Source: Fonsecaea monophora
Lineage: Eukaryota > Ascomycota > Eurotiomycetes > Chaetothyriales > Herpotrichiellaceae
Length of the DNA stretch: 64,000 nucleotides
Assembly (NCBI RefSeq): GCF_001642475.1
Contig: NW_019173996.1
Coordinates: 121,443 to 185,442, forward strand
Direction of reading: 5' to 3'
Below are positions 1-12,066 of the stretch, one piece after another (positions within the stretch are counted from its first letter, which is position 1; each line of letters opens with the position of its first letter). Below the pieces are notes generated by a model. The model was not told the DNA's origin and searched no databases. It was given only the letters and a program-made list of their open reading frames with translations. Position numbers and translations under genes: made by a program.

Positions 1-1625
1 ACCTTGATCGCGGAAGCTTGGTGTCCCACCAACACTCTGCCACAGATTCGGCGTACTCTACAAGATGTCAACGACCGAGCCGGGTTGTCGGTGCCGACAA
101 TTGTCAATCAAATCAAGACCAATAGGACTCCGCCTACCTATAACAAGACCAACAAGTTCACTGAGGGCTTTCAAACCATCATTAATGCTTACGGGACCGC
201 CAAATATCAAGAGGTCAACCCAGGTCTTTACACCATCGTCACGTTCCCGTTTCTATTCGCCGTCATGTTCGGTGACTTTGGGCACGGCTGCTTGATGGCT
301 ATGGCTGCAGCAGCCATGATCTACTGGGAAAAGCCATTGTCACGGTCCAAGCAGGACGAACTGTTCGCAATGGCATTTTATGGTCGCTACATCATGCTGA
401 TGATGGGTATCTTCTCCATGTACACGGGCCTCATCTACAATGATGTCTTCTCAAAGGGATTTACTCCTTTCGCCTCTGCCTGGGAGTTCCCTGAAGAGGG
501 TCGCCCAGAAGTCACCGCTCACCTCAAAGGAAGCTACAGATATCCATTTGGTCTGGATTGGGCATGGCACGGCTCCGAGAATGACTTGCTCTTCAGCAAC
601 AGTTTGAAGATGAAGCTGTCTATTCTCATGGGTTGGGCACACATGACCTATGCTCTGTGCTTCTCCTATGTCAACGCCAGACACTTCAAATCTCCTATCG
701 ACGTCTGGGGCAACTTTGTGCCTGGCATGATATTCTTCCAAGCCATCTTCGGTTATCTTTCGTTCTGTATCCTTTACAAATGGTCTATCGACTGGGCAGC
801 CGAAGGTCGCAACCCACCGTCCTTGCTCAACATGTTGATTCAGATGTTTCTGTCTCCAGGAAACGTTGAAGAAAGTGAGCAACTTTACTCGGGTCAAGCG
901 GGGGTCCAAGTATTCCTGCTCTTGATTGCCGTCATCAACGTGCCCATCCTCCTGCTTTTGAAGCCTCTGTACCTTCGCTGGCAACATCAGAAGACTGCTG
1001 CTCAAGGATACCGCGGCATTGGCGACACTAGCCGTGTCACGCATGCCACAGATCTAGAAGACGACGACGATGAGAATACCAACACAAATGAACGCCGTAT
1101 GAATGGCCGACCTAGTGAGGATGATGACGAGGGTGCAATGATCACCGAAAATATCGGAGACGAGGAGGAAGAGGAATTCGAATTCTCGGAAGTCATGATC
1201 CATCAAACTATTCGTAAGTGCTATGGACTCTTCGGCTCCTCCCCTTTTTCATACACAGTCTAACTTGCTGGTGATAAGATACGATCGAGTTCTGTCTCAA
1301 CTGCGTTTCCCATACCGCTTCGTACCTTCGTCTGTGGGCGCTCTCGCTTGCCCATCAACAGCTCTCCGTCGTCTTGTGGAACATGACGCTAGGAAACGCT
1401 TTTGGGGCGTCCGGCGCGGCACAAGTCATTATGATCGTTGTGACCTTTTACTTCTGGTTTGTGTTGACTATCGCCGTCTTGTGTGTCATGGAAGGGACAA
1501 GTGCGATGTTGCACAGTCTGAGGTTGCACTGGGTAGAGGCGATGAGTAAACATTTCGTTGGGGAGGGCGTGACATTTGAGCCTTTCAGCTTCTCATTGTT
1601 GTTAGAAGAAGAACCTGTGGACTAA
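1..1625 (+). CDS. vph1: V-type proton ATPase subunit a (Vph1/Stv1 family), 5'-truncated
   Basis: This is the membrane subunit a of the vacuolar proton pump, which forms the proton half-channels of the Vo sector. Two exons are visible, 1-1213 and 1279-1625. The intron (65 nt) splits the His codon of the conserved IHTIEFCLNCVSHTASYLRL block, so the join is secure. The 519 residues present cover the end of the cytosolic N-domain and the whole membrane domain, with the FGDFGHG motif near residue 90 and several hydrophobic helices. A very acidic loop (runs of Asp and Glu, about residues 345-395) precedes the last helices, as is usual in this family. The start lies left of the window. Filamentous fungi often carry one such gene, so Vph1 versus Stv1 cannot be decided here. 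Confidence 0.95.
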
Positions 1626-1950
1626 GGGCAGGAACAGGGGTTGTGTAAAGGACACTGGGAGAAGTATAGGGGGCGGATTACATAGAATCAGAATCTGTAC
1701 CGAGTAACTTCACTCCAGACGTCCGACTATTTCTAATCTTGGAAGAAATACCAGAGATCAACGCGATGACACATTGGCCGGAGGTGGCAAGGCTGAAGAC
1801 CTCATTCGCTCAACCTTCTAATTCTGTAGGGCTAGGTCTTGGCGCCAAATCTGCGTCCACAATCAAAGGTGTCTTGCCACCCCTCGCTTTTCGATCCCAC
1901 TGCTGCTACACATCAACCAACATCGCCAGTGACCAGAAGATCTTGACAAG
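1626..1950. other. Intergenic: 3' flank of V-ATPase gene and 5' leader of ubi-L40
   Basis: No coding signal. The right part must be the transcribed leader of the ubiquitin-L40 gene, because its first intron begins at 1952. The transcription start is not identifiable by eye. Confidence 0.6.
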
Positions 1951-2641
1951 AGTAAGTCGTGACCTGTGTGATGTAGAGAGCCTTTGCCAATTTACTGACT
2001 TCGTCTTCAGTGCAGATGTAAGTCCTCCTGAACGCACGTCCGACTCAAACGACCTGGCGAAATATTGCTCCGACCCTGCGGGATTTTCAAGAAACGACGT
2101 GAGAAGAGTATGAAGTGCTGATGATGGTTTCTTTTTGCGTATGACAGCTTCGTCAAGACCCTCACGGGCAAGACCATCACCCTCGAGGTCGAGTCGTCCG
2201 ACACGATCGACAACGTCAAGTCCAAGATCCAAGACAAGGAAGGCATCCCACCCGACCAGCAGCGATTGATCTTCGCCGGCAAGCAACTTGAGGATGGCCG
2301 CACCCTGAGTGACTACAATATCCAGAAGGTACATACCACAATTCTTTTCGCACTGTCCCAACTAGCAACCCAAAAGGAGGAAATCAAATCTTCTCTCACT
2401 TGTCGCGCGGAGTCCGCTGATCTGTGGTCTGTTCAAAACTTAGGAATCCACCCTGCATCTCGTCCTCCGTCTCCGTGGCGGTATCATCGAACCCTCTCTC
2501 AAGGCCCTCGCCTCCAAATACAACTGCGAGAAGATGATCTGCCGAAAGTGCTACGCCCGTCTGCCACCCCGAGCCACCAACTGCCGCAAGAAGAAGTGCG
2601 GGCACACCAACCAACTCCGACCAAAGAAGAAGATCAAGTAG
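1951..2641 (+). CDS. ubi1: Ubiquitin-60S ribosomal protein L40 fusion
   Basis: The gene encodes ubiquitin (76 aa) fused to the 52-aa ribosomal protein eL40; cleavage after the Gly-Gly yields both. Exons: 1951 (the A of the start codon only), 2011-2017, 2148-2328 and 2444-2641. They give exactly 128 aa, the family length. The start codon is split: A, intron 1952-2010 (donor GTAAGT, branch ACTGAC, acceptor TTCAG), then TGCAGAT, intron 2018-2147, then CTTCGTCAAG. The third intron follows Lys63. The junction LRLRGG/IIEPSL and the four Cys of the L40 zinc ribbon (CRKC...CRKKKC) are intact. No ATG in the correct frame lies directly upstream of the 7-nt exon, so splicing is needed to make the start. 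Expression is expected to be high and constitutive. Confidence 0.95.
2011..2017 (+). other. 7-nt microexon carrying most of the ubiquitin start codon
   Basis: The heptamer TGCAGAT sits between acceptor TTCAG (ends 2010) and donor GTAAGT (starts 2018). Joined to the A at 1951 and the C at 2148 it gives ATG CAG ATC, the invariant Met-Gln-Ile start of ubiquitin. Confidence 0.85.
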
Positions 2642-3196
2642 TGGTCTGCGTACGCAGGGTCGTGTATTTTTTTTGCTGGGGTGGCCGGTTTCGCGCGAGA
2701 TGGACTGTGGGCAGTGCGGGAGAGTGTTGATGGATGGTGCACCCTAAGCAGGAGTAACGTCGCAAGAGTCTCTGGGTATGCATTTCGGGGTGATGCGCGG
2801 TAGAAGATGCAGAAACGGCGTCGTGAATCCGTGAGGTTCTCACGGGCTGGGCAAGCTAGACTGTGAAATGCGGCGATTTTCAATGCATGTTGATCTCGCG
2901 CTCGCCCTTAGCATGCGCTGACCACCAATACGCCTGTCAGAAAGTAGTATGAAGAGTGCAGAAACGAAAAATTCACACAGCAGATCCGAGTTCCTTGAAG
3001 AACAAGTTTATTCGTCGTTAATAGAGTCAGTTACTCCCAGAAGCGCAGAAAACTCTCGCCCGTTTTTCCTGTATGCCTCGAGTTATTGATACATATACCC
3101 ATGTAACCCATGTGTCCGTCCGGTAGCATGCCCTCTAGCCCTTGAACAGGCGCCCTTCCCATGCCAGGGGTTTACCAAAAAGCCCCTCTCCAATAA
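2642..3196. other. Convergent intergenic region
   Basis: This holds the 3' ends of the L40 gene (+) and the Yip1-family gene (-). A T-rich tract follows the L40 stop near 2665. No further gene is supported. Confidence 0.5.
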
Positions 3197-4235
3197 CTAG
3201 AACAACATCTTACTGTCATCGTCCTTTGCGGGGCTCTTGTGGCTGAAGAACAAGATCTTGATGGCGATGGCCAGGCCGGCGTGCAGCAACACCACGGCCA
3301 ACAGTAGGACCTGGCTGATCTTCTTCTCCGTCGCACTGATGACGGGATACAGATTCTTGACCAGGAAGAAGACGCTGACCCCATATCCCAGGCCCACGAG
3401 GGCGTAGTTGAGCCCGTTGAGCGGCGACCACGAGACCAATGCGACAGCGATCCAGAACAGGTTGCTGTATCCGTACAGCGCCCAGCACTCGACCAGTTCG
3501 AGAGACTGTGCGCCGAACCAGCGGAGCGCGCCCCAGAGGCCCAGCGGGATGAAGAGTGTGTATCCGTAAACGAGACCCGCGGCACCGCTGAGCAACTTGA
3601 AGTCGTACTCGAAGTGCTTCTTCCCCTCGGTCGCGAGTTTGTGGGAGATGGTCCCCGTGAGGAAGAGAATCACCACGACGGTCGTCGCGATCCAGAAGGG
3701 GCCGTACAGGTCCGGGTTCCCGTCCATGATGTCCAGAAACGGGGGCGTGTTGGGGATGAAGGGGAGAATGGCGGAGCGACACCGGTGCAGGACCGTCGAG
3801 GTGTCGACGTCGAAGAACTGCGCGTAGAAGGACAGTGACCATAGCATGTGCTTCTGCGGCATCGAGGACGGGTCGTTGGGCAGGCTGCTGGTCGGATTCG
3901 CCGAGCCCGAGAGGAAGGGAGTGTCGGGCTGGATCTTGCGGCTCGAGGAACTCGATTCAAAGTCTGTGTGAAACGCACTTTCGTTAGTGGTCCAAACCTC
4001 TATAGTACGGCCGCGGGCGGGCGGACCGATTGGGGGGGAGACGTACTGGATGGGTGGAATTCTAGGTCGTCGTCTTGCAGGTCTGTGTGTCCAAGGTCAC
4101 CCTGGGTCGATGTGGTTAGTTTTCGCGCCGTGCTATTCTCGCACAATTGCGATCAAGGGGACAAGGGAAAGGCGGGGGTGGTTTGCATACTTCTGTGTCG
4201 ACGTCGACAACGACATCGTAGCCTCGATTGGCCAT
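3197..4235 (-). CDS. Yip1-domain Golgi membrane protein (Yip5/YIPF1-2-like)
   Basis: A polytopic protein of the YIP1 family, which binds Rab GTPases on Golgi and endosomal membranes and acts in vesicle traffic. Exons (reverse strand): 4191-4235, 4047-4101 and 3197-3963, giving 288 aa. The first exons encode a short acidic cytosolic N-terminus beginning MANRGYDVVVDVDTE. The core contains PDLYGPFWIATT, the hallmark entry to the first membrane helix of the Yip family, followed by about five hydrophobic segments. The order and length resemble yeast Yip5 and animal YIPF1/YIPF2. Assignment to the Yip family is firm; the exact paralogue is inference. Confidence 0.88.
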
Positions 4236-5513
4236 CTTTGGCGGCGAGAGAGTATGGACGAGCGAGAGTGCTTTTGGAACGGGGTGACGGGTGCGTGACT
4301 GAGAGCGAAGTACAGACACGTTTGCCTGTCGGAGTAAGTGATTTGGAGATGGACGTCCGCGCCCCCTTGTGAAGCGCAGCGAAGGTCATACTACAAGAAA
4401 ATATTTGAAATTACCAAACCAATGCGATCATTTTTCACCAGGATAAGTCCCGTCATTACAAACATGTTGGAGCCAATCCCAAAAGGGGACTCTTCGTTGA
4501 ATGGCATCCAAGCAATCACGTAAGTCAACTTGTACCTAAGGTCTTTGTTCCAGATTGATGCTCTGCGTTTTGATGCCTGGACCCTTTCTCTTCTACGAGG
4601 GTACATTGTATGCGACGTCAGGGGTTATCTCCCGCTACCAATGCTGATCTCCTCAAATATTTGTGGTTTTCGAAGAGCATCTCAATTGCCGAAGTACTGG
4701 AAGCATCGTTATATGTCTGGCTACCTGAAAATTCCCTGTCTTTGACCTCACAAAAGCCTGTCGGTGGTGCTTTGCTCGAACGCCAGGGTCGGAACCAGCA
4801 CCCATTCAAAACAAAGACTTGGTGCATGTCAACGTGCCTGATCCCCTGTATACACCCGTCCCAATGCAGTGCACATTCTCTGCCCTCACTGGTAAGCACA
4901 TCGGCAAAATGTGCAGACAAGACCTCTCTTGTGGCTATCACTTCTGCCATGTTGTCGTAGCAAAGCGCTCCAAGGCAGATCTTTCCAATTAGATATTGCA
5001 CTTGAAGCTCGTCATTCATCACACTGCAGCAACATGCTCTCCCGTGCCACAGCTTGCCAGGAAGCGCTGCATTGCCCTCTAATACCAAGCAGGCGGCATT
5101 GGCCTAGATAGCTTCCCGTGATTGCTCGGTGATGAGCCAGGGTGATAGCTTTTTGCCAGGAGATGCCCTTGACACACCAATAGACGCCACATTGGAGCAC
5201 CTCATCCCCGTCCACATTGGCACACAATGCACATTGCAAGAGTTGGAAATATCAGGGTTAAAGAGCATCAAGGATTGGCTCGGGTGGGGTTGTGTGATGC
5301 ACATGCAGCAAGGGTGGACGGTGGAGTCGGCTGTAGCTTGATCAGAGTATGGTGGTCTTTTCGTCCCAAGCATTCACTCGTAGGACAATAGCACCACGTA
5401 GATTTACTCCTCTGCATATGGAGACTTCTAACCTTCGGGCATTCACCCAGTCAGGTCCGTGTAAGATCGAAATCTAAGCTTCTCCTTCCCGGGTCGCGAT
5501 CCGGTGGGACAGT
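4236..5513. other. Intergenic, no clear gene; weak degenerate Cys-rich reading frame
   Basis: This 1.28 kb stretch has no convincing exon chain. On the reverse strand, 5012-5239 encodes a CALC...LQCGVYWC segment followed by a Q-KAI-T-LA-H-H-RA-I series that resembles a MYND zinc finger with several zinc ligands missing. A further reverse-strand open frame, 4618-5088, shows no recognisable family. It may be a decayed gene or chance. Confidence 0.3.
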
Positions 5514-6828
5514 CTACCGCAGAGTTGAAAAGAAAGTAGTCGCGGTCGATATCATGGACCACAAGATCCTGTCGTGGCCCGTCTTTCGCAACCAGATTGA
5601 GAAGATTCCCACCAAGATGACGGCCGTCATCGATGCGGCGGGTTTTCTGTATCTGTAAAGTACTAGTGCTCTCTTGCGCATTAACTCGTGGCTGTGGAGT
5701 TGCTGGATTTGCTTCCGGCAAAGAATCTCCGCTTCTTCCAGGCTCTGAGGCTGCTTGATGCAACGTGATGTCTTGAGGACGCTGTAGCGAGAGAGGCGCC
5801 ACCAGATAAAGCCAGGCAGCCTCTGCGGCGGATGATGGCGAAACAAAGTCACAGCATCCTGGATCCGTGCATCAATGTTGAAAGTCTGGGGTAGTTTGGA
5901 TATGACAAAAGTCAGGATATCGGACTGATCCGCAGGCATCTCGAGCAACTCCGATCGCCTCGATATTGTGACCGCCGCAAACAAATAGATGCTCATGATT
6001 GGTTCATGCGCAAGCAAGAAATCGTACAGCCTGGCAATGTCGCCATAGTCGTAGATATCATGCGCGAAAAGGGAATGAGTTGCCGACAAGGCAAAAATAT
6101 TCTCGGCCTGGGCAATGTGATTCGCTAGTTCGGGGTCGGCGGCCATCACGACAGCCGATACCAGCTCAAAGTGTTTCGTCGCAGGTGTGATGGTCGGCAG
6201 CATGTAGTCGCGAAGACGGAGCAAAGAGATTCGTGGAACGGCAGGCATAGCCTGATGTTTTCCCAGCACAAGGAGGAGTACTTGTACGACATCGTGATAG
6301 CTCTGGAAGTAAGAGAGGATTGGATAGCTTCTCAACGCCGACACAATCAGCTCAAAGAGCTCCGCCTTCTTTTGCCCGAGGGACTGTTCCGATTCATCTG
6401 ACTGCAGTCAGGCCAGTGCCACATGGCTGTTGGGGAAAAGGGCGCAAACCTTTAGGGTAGTATACAAAGGCACGATCAACATCAAGTTGTACTTGATCCT
6501 CGTCCGGGTGACGGGGTAGCGATCTCCACCGGTGCTGATTTGAGTGCTCTGGCTGGGCCGGTGCTGTGCTTTCAGGGGTGCAACCCAATAGAATTGGCCC
6601 TTCCAAGTTCATGCATCAGTTCAAAGTGCCACGGAGTGTATCGAACTATTGGTGGGCAAGGGGGGACATACAAGCTTGTCGGCGCAACTCGTCGGTCAAA
6701 AGACCGCCAGTCGAAGTTGCAAGCGTTACCAGGGCCACGAAATCCCGTTGTCGACAGGCTTCTTGTATTGATTCAGCCTTTGCAATGGCGTCGACATCTG
6801 AAAGAGGAACCTTTTCAGCAGAAGCCAT
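5514..6828 (-). CDS. TBC-domain Rab GTPase-activating protein (TBC1D20/Gyp8 type)
   Basis: Stimulates GTP hydrolysis by Rab1/Ypt1-class GTPases. Exons: 6672-6828, 6450-6599 and 5514-6397 (introns 72 and 52 nt), giving 396 aa. The first splice rebuilds the Trp of RRQAWPILLG; the second joins FVYYPK to DESEQSLGQKK. The catalytic arginine finger is seen in VQLDVDRAF (D-x-x-R) and the glutamine finger in YFQSYHD. The C-terminus ends in a hydrophobic helix (VILVGIFSIWL), so the protein is probably tail-anchored in the ER, as TBC1D20 is. An in-frame ATG at 6888 would add 20 residues; the downstream Met was preferred because it abuts the conserved part. Confidence 0.85.
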
Positions 6829-7958
6829 AGAAGCTGACAGTTGCTTCTGATTGACAGCTGCACCCACGGTGTCGGCGCCGCAATGCATTGTGCCTTATTT
6901 AGCTTGATCGGACGATCGCCATCTGCGTGTGTTGCGAACCGTACGTTTAAGCGACGGTGCGGGCGCAGACGGCCTAGTGCACGCCGCTCTTTGGGTCGAG
7001 ATTGAAACAGGTCGTGAGCAGATAATAGCCGTGTCACCTCTAGGCCATCAAGACGTGCATGGGGATGGAATTTGACGCGGGCGGTGGTTGATAATGTGAC
7101 AGGTCGCACAAAGCAGCCGGTTTGACCCCTGTCAGATGTCAACTTTGTCCACACCCAGTCCCAAGCAACCCTCCTTGTTTTATCATCGTGTCATGGATGA
7201 TTCGGATGGGTTCAATCGAAGAGTGTCAGGGCTCACAGGTCTCGTTGGTCGTCTTTGGGTCACTGGGGTTTGCAGCGATGGATGGATGCTTGAGGGCGAG
7301 GACGATGGTGACTCTTGCTCAGGGTGAAGGCAGATGTTTGGAATGACAAGCACCAAGAAAGTTGCGGAGGTGGGGAAGGAAAATCAGCGACCATTTTTCA
7401 CCTGCAGAACCTGGTGTCCTTTCCAAAGCCCCTGCATTTGCTTGTGTTCGCCAACATTGTCCTCAAGGCCTAACGACAGGTTGATTTCACAGACAACCGA
7501 CTTGTTTGGATGCATCCTATGCGGACCCCCATGTTGGATGAACAGATGGCGATCCAGTCAGGCGCAAGGCCAGATTTGCTGCTGTCCCTCGGCGTCTTTG
7601 ACCACCAACCCCGTATTCTGACCGCTGCATTCCTCTGTTCGCGCCGCATGTCTCTCTCTGGAGGTTCCTAGAGTTGTGTGAGAGGGAGAGAGAGGAGAAG
7701 GGAGAAGCGCAATACTGTAACAAAATCTAGCCAGGGCGCGATTCACGCACAGAGACGCGGACACAGACTCGTTACGGGGTATATCAACCTCAGCTCTGCC
7801 GCTCTCGTTTCCCCTCGCCTCACTTCTTCAGCCTCTTCAATAACCTATACGAAAATTCCTTCCATCATATCCTCACAATCATCATCCTGCTCTGTTCCAT
7901 TCAAGCTCTACTTCATTCTTGTTCCCCGACTTCCCTCAGCCGTCGCGCGTTGTCAAGC
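6829..7958. other. Divergent intergenic region
   Basis: Shared 5' region of the TBC gene (-) and the large beta-propeller gene (+). It holds a purine-rich tract at about 7680-7710 and a pyrimidine-rich leader at about 7800-7955, typical of a fungal promoter and 5' UTR. No gene is supported. Confidence 0.5.
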
Positions 7959-10900
7959 ATGGCCTCCAAGAGCCATCATCTTCAGCGAAGGCAATGGGCG
8001 GAAGGGCGTGACGAACCTCGGCTGGCCATCCAAGACCGCGTAGGCATCTTGTCGAGGACTCTGAGCTCGAGCTCCAGCATCAGATGGATCCTCCCTGCCC
8101 GTATTCGTTCTCCTTCCAACAACGATGTGGTCTTTGTTGGCCCAACTTTCGTCCAGCTTCACGAATTCAAAGACAGTGGACAATTGGTCGTCTTGACTGC
8201 AAAGCTAGACTTTGGCACAACAATCACTGATGCTAGAATCGTTTCGGCAGAGTTGAAGTCTGTTCCAATTGTCGATGCGATACTGAAACAAGAGCGGGAT
8301 CAAGAGCAGTTCAGTATTCGTGGTCAACCCGTAAACGAGACGGAGCCGCCACAAATTCTTGTTCTCATCACCAAAGACAACGAGTTAATCTACGTCTATG
8401 CAAGGAAAGATGTCGTTGGAGACGTCAAACTCATCTTCGCAAAAAGACCCTTTTTGGGAGGAGTGGATCTGCCTTCCAGAGAATGTCGAGATATCGCAGT
8501 TGATCCCGAGTATGCCTGCCAGCAGCTTCCAGCTCCTGTGAACTGTGGGCTAACTGATGCCTCAGATCCCGTGCCCTAGCCGTTGCTTCACCATCGGGCT
8601 ACTTTGGAGTCTTCAAGCTACATGACGTGGATAAGATCAAATCCGAGATTGATATATGGGACCCCCTTAACCCCACCTCTTTCCGTCCCTCCGAAGAGGT
8701 ATGTGTCTATGTCCTCACGAGAGGTTCTAAAACTAACCAACTTAGCAACGATTCATTCAAGTTGCTGGCAAGATCCTTTTGATGACCTTTTTACGCAGCC
8801 CAGAAGCCGATCCCACCAAGGTCATTCTGCTCCTGCTGGTCTACTCTGGAGAGGCGGAACAGGGAACGCATCAATACCTCTACAGATGGGACACTCGTCA
8901 ATCCCTGCAGACGATACAGCCAATGACCTGTAGTGGGCGCAGGTTGAGAGAAGATGAGTTACCCTTGATGCTCATTCCGTCGACGCGACCTTTCTCGTAC
9001 ATCGTTGTCATGGCATCTGGCATCAGTTACTATGAGAATGTCCAATCTTCTCAAATGAAACGAGTCTACTGTCGATGCATGGATAACATAAACACAAGTC
9101 TGCAGTGGGTCCAATGGGTAAGACCTAGACGCCACAACCAGTACCTCGAGCGGTGCGATGATATTGTCATTCTGCGAGAAGATGGACTCTTGAAGAATTT
9201 TCTCATCGACAAAGCATCCAGCACCAAATTCAGCACCAACAACACCATTGGGCATCTTGGTTTCAGCGTTGACACGGCATTCTGCATGCTGTCGGGCCCC
9301 CCCAGAACAGGCGGCGATATCATCATAGTGGGTGGAAGCTTGACAGACGGAGGCGTCTTCCACGTATCAGCAAGAGGATCGCCGGAACGCATTCAGCGTA
9401 TTGAAACACTCGCACCACTGAATGATATTGCCCTCGGACCTCCGATAGCCATCGATTCTCAAGACCCTTCCATGTGGCAAGGCACACCAGGCAGGCTCTA
9501 TGCATGTTCAGGTCCTTGTGATAGACATGGACAAGTGTCTGAAATTCGGTACGGCTTAGAAGCGCAAATCGGTTGGGAAATGTCGTTTCCGGAGGCTGCT
9601 TTGGTAGAGCGGCTGTTCAGCTTGGAGATACCGGATGCCAACGAACTACTGCTACTAGCTTCTCATACAACCAACTCGTCGATGGTCGCTTTCGAGTTAG
9701 AAACTCAAGACATCTCACTTACGGATACGGAGAGCCACCCTGGATTCGATTTCGACCACCCCACGCTTGCTGCGACGGTTATCAATCGGAACACCGTTGT
9801 ACAAGTGACTACCCATGGCGCGCACGCCATATCCATTGACGCTGATGGAGAAGCCAGAGAATTGAGTCACCTCAAGTCCCGCATCACACATTCAGCCTTC
9901 TTCGCCGATGATCAAGCCATTGTCACCGCGAACCGCGTCAGCTCAGGTCATGAACTCTGTGTGATCGATATCGAGACCTCAGAGAATGGGCTGAGTTGCT
10001 TCACATGCCGTCCCTCTGTGAGACTGAGACACGTTCCCAATGTGATTTGCTGCATCCCGGCACAGGCCTCGCAGTTGGTTCTAATTGGGACGTCAACCGG
10101 AGAGATATTGGGATATACCGAAACACTAGAACTTGCTTTTGAATTCCGAGTTCAGGATCTAAGTGCGCAAGTCGAGAATTCCGCTGTGTCTTCCCTGGTC
10201 GCGCTAAAGCAGCCCACCATTGGCCCAACACTGCTGTTATGTGGTCTACGTTCCGGCACAGTCATTTGTCTGGAACTTACTGTGGATTCTGATGACGCCT
10301 CCAAAACAGGTATGGGATAAAGATCTTTGATATATGCCCTGATTTCTAACACTCGCATAGCCTTGAAATGTGACGACGTGTATCGCGTTGGGGCAACTTC
10401 TGTCCAGATTGTCGAAGAAAAGAGTGAACCAGGCAATCCGCATTATCCATCTGCACTTGTGCTTTGCGAATACACGCTTCATCGAATCACACTCCATCCT
10501 AATTCCGCCGTGGTCGACTACACTATGTCTCCTTTGTGGGTGACAGATCGAACTAAGGTAACCCTGTCCTTGACCGTCCTTCGTACTCTGCTAATAAGTG
10601 ATCAGCCTTCGGCCCAGCCACTGGTCAATGCCGTCCATCGGATCCCGAAGCTTGCATCAGGAGACGAACAACCCGGAGGCTTCCTGATATGCGCTGTTGC
10701 AGAGGACTTGCTTTTCTGTTCCGTGATTGCTCAGGAACACGGAATAGCAAGGCACTTGAACCTCAATGGCACTCCCAAGCGTTTAATTTACTCGCGATTC
10801 CTCCAGCGGTTTGTCGTGGCGTTCTCCAAAGAAGGCAGTCCTGTGGAAATGCGAACAAGAAGGCACACAGGGGTGACTCAGACCCAGAGTGGAAAGGACA

Positions 10901-12066
10901 TTTCCAGTCCTCTATTAGATAAGGTTCAACGAGTCGGACTACAGCTCATCACCCCGAATTTACAATATCCTAAATCGAAGGATTCAGAGTACAGCACCTT
11001 TTCAACAATCGTTACCGGAGATGACAGCGATGTTATCCACGATCTCATTGATTGGGCACCGACCGACGGAAACAATCACTACGAATGGCTGGTGCTTGCT
11101 TTGGAGCAAGCGAGCACTGTACCCGGTGCGCGAGGGCCTGGGCGCGTTGTCTGTGTTAACGCCAAAAGCTTGGGCAAGGGCAAACCTGATGCCACCCCTA
11201 AACTTGCATTCAGCAGCCGTGAGCCTATCACTGCGATATGTGCATACAAGATGTCGTCTCTCCTGATTGCTGCCGGCAAAGAAATTGTGTTACATCACCT
11301 GGATTGGTCCACACGCCGATGGAAGACGTTGGCAAGGCACGCTCTCCCGTCATATGCGAACGCCATCTCCTGTCAAGGTTCGCTCATCTGCGTAGCCACA
11401 CAACAACATTCGTTATTCGTGCTCGTGGAGAAGGAAAATGCACTGCACCATCATAAGTGTGACACCAAGCTGAGATATGCCAAGGACATTGTCGTCCTGG
11501 ATGGTTCCACTGCCGTTTTTGCCTCCGCCGACGTTGGAGGCACGGACATCATTGGCTTTTCCGGGCTGACCAAGGGAACCACAGATGCGGTCCCTGCCTT
11601 TCATGCAACGGTTCCAGGTCACATCCACCGCTTCCGACTCGATACATCACAGGGACTCCGAAAGACAGACCGAACTCGCTTCTACGGCTGCACTCTTGAT
11701 GGTACCATTTTCCATTTTGCACTTCTAAAGCATAACGAGTGGAAACTACTTCACTTCATAGAAGAAATGAGCCATATGATCAGGAAACCGATCAAACCGG
11801 TGCCCATTAAGAAAAGAGACACGGACAACAAGGCGTATCTTTGGAAACCCCCAGCTTTCCGGCCGAGAGATATGCATGTCCAGGGAGACCGACTCCTCAT
11901 GATGATCGATCAAGGGCCATACAACCTTCGCAATGTCCTCAGAGGGTCAGAGATGTTGGACAGTTTCAATGCTTTGGTAAAGGAGACTTTGGGGGACACG
12001 GAGGAGCCCGTGGATGCCGTGATTGCTTGGATAAGGAAGCTGATGAGGTATCCACCAAGATCTTGA
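7959..12066 (+). CDS. Large MMS1_N/CPSF-A-like beta-propeller protein
   Basis: Exons 7959-8509, 8566-8698, 8746-10309 and 10361-12066 give 1317 aa. A further 48-nt in-frame segment, 10558-10605 (donor GTAACC, acceptor ATCAG), is probably also an intron, which would give 1301 aa. The middle of the N-terminal half reads ALAVASPSGYFGVFKLHD after an acidic exon join, like the first propeller of the DDB1/SF3b3/CPSF160 superfamily (MMS1_N domain). Such proteins are scaffolds for ubiquitin ligases or RNA processing. I recall similar Pezizomycotina proteins being labelled thermotolerance protein; that name is from memory and its role is not shown by the sequence. Short beta-strand-like repeats continue to the C-terminus. 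Confidence 0.6.

Noticed and set aside
451..1196. Long reverse-strand open frames opposite the V-ATPase gene
   Set aside because: They lie antisense to a well-conserved coding exon and show low-complexity shadow composition (poly-Ser opposite acidic codons).
4618..5088. 156-codon reverse open frame as a gene
   Set aside because: No recognisable domain and no consistent upstream exon; kept only as part of the note on the empty region.
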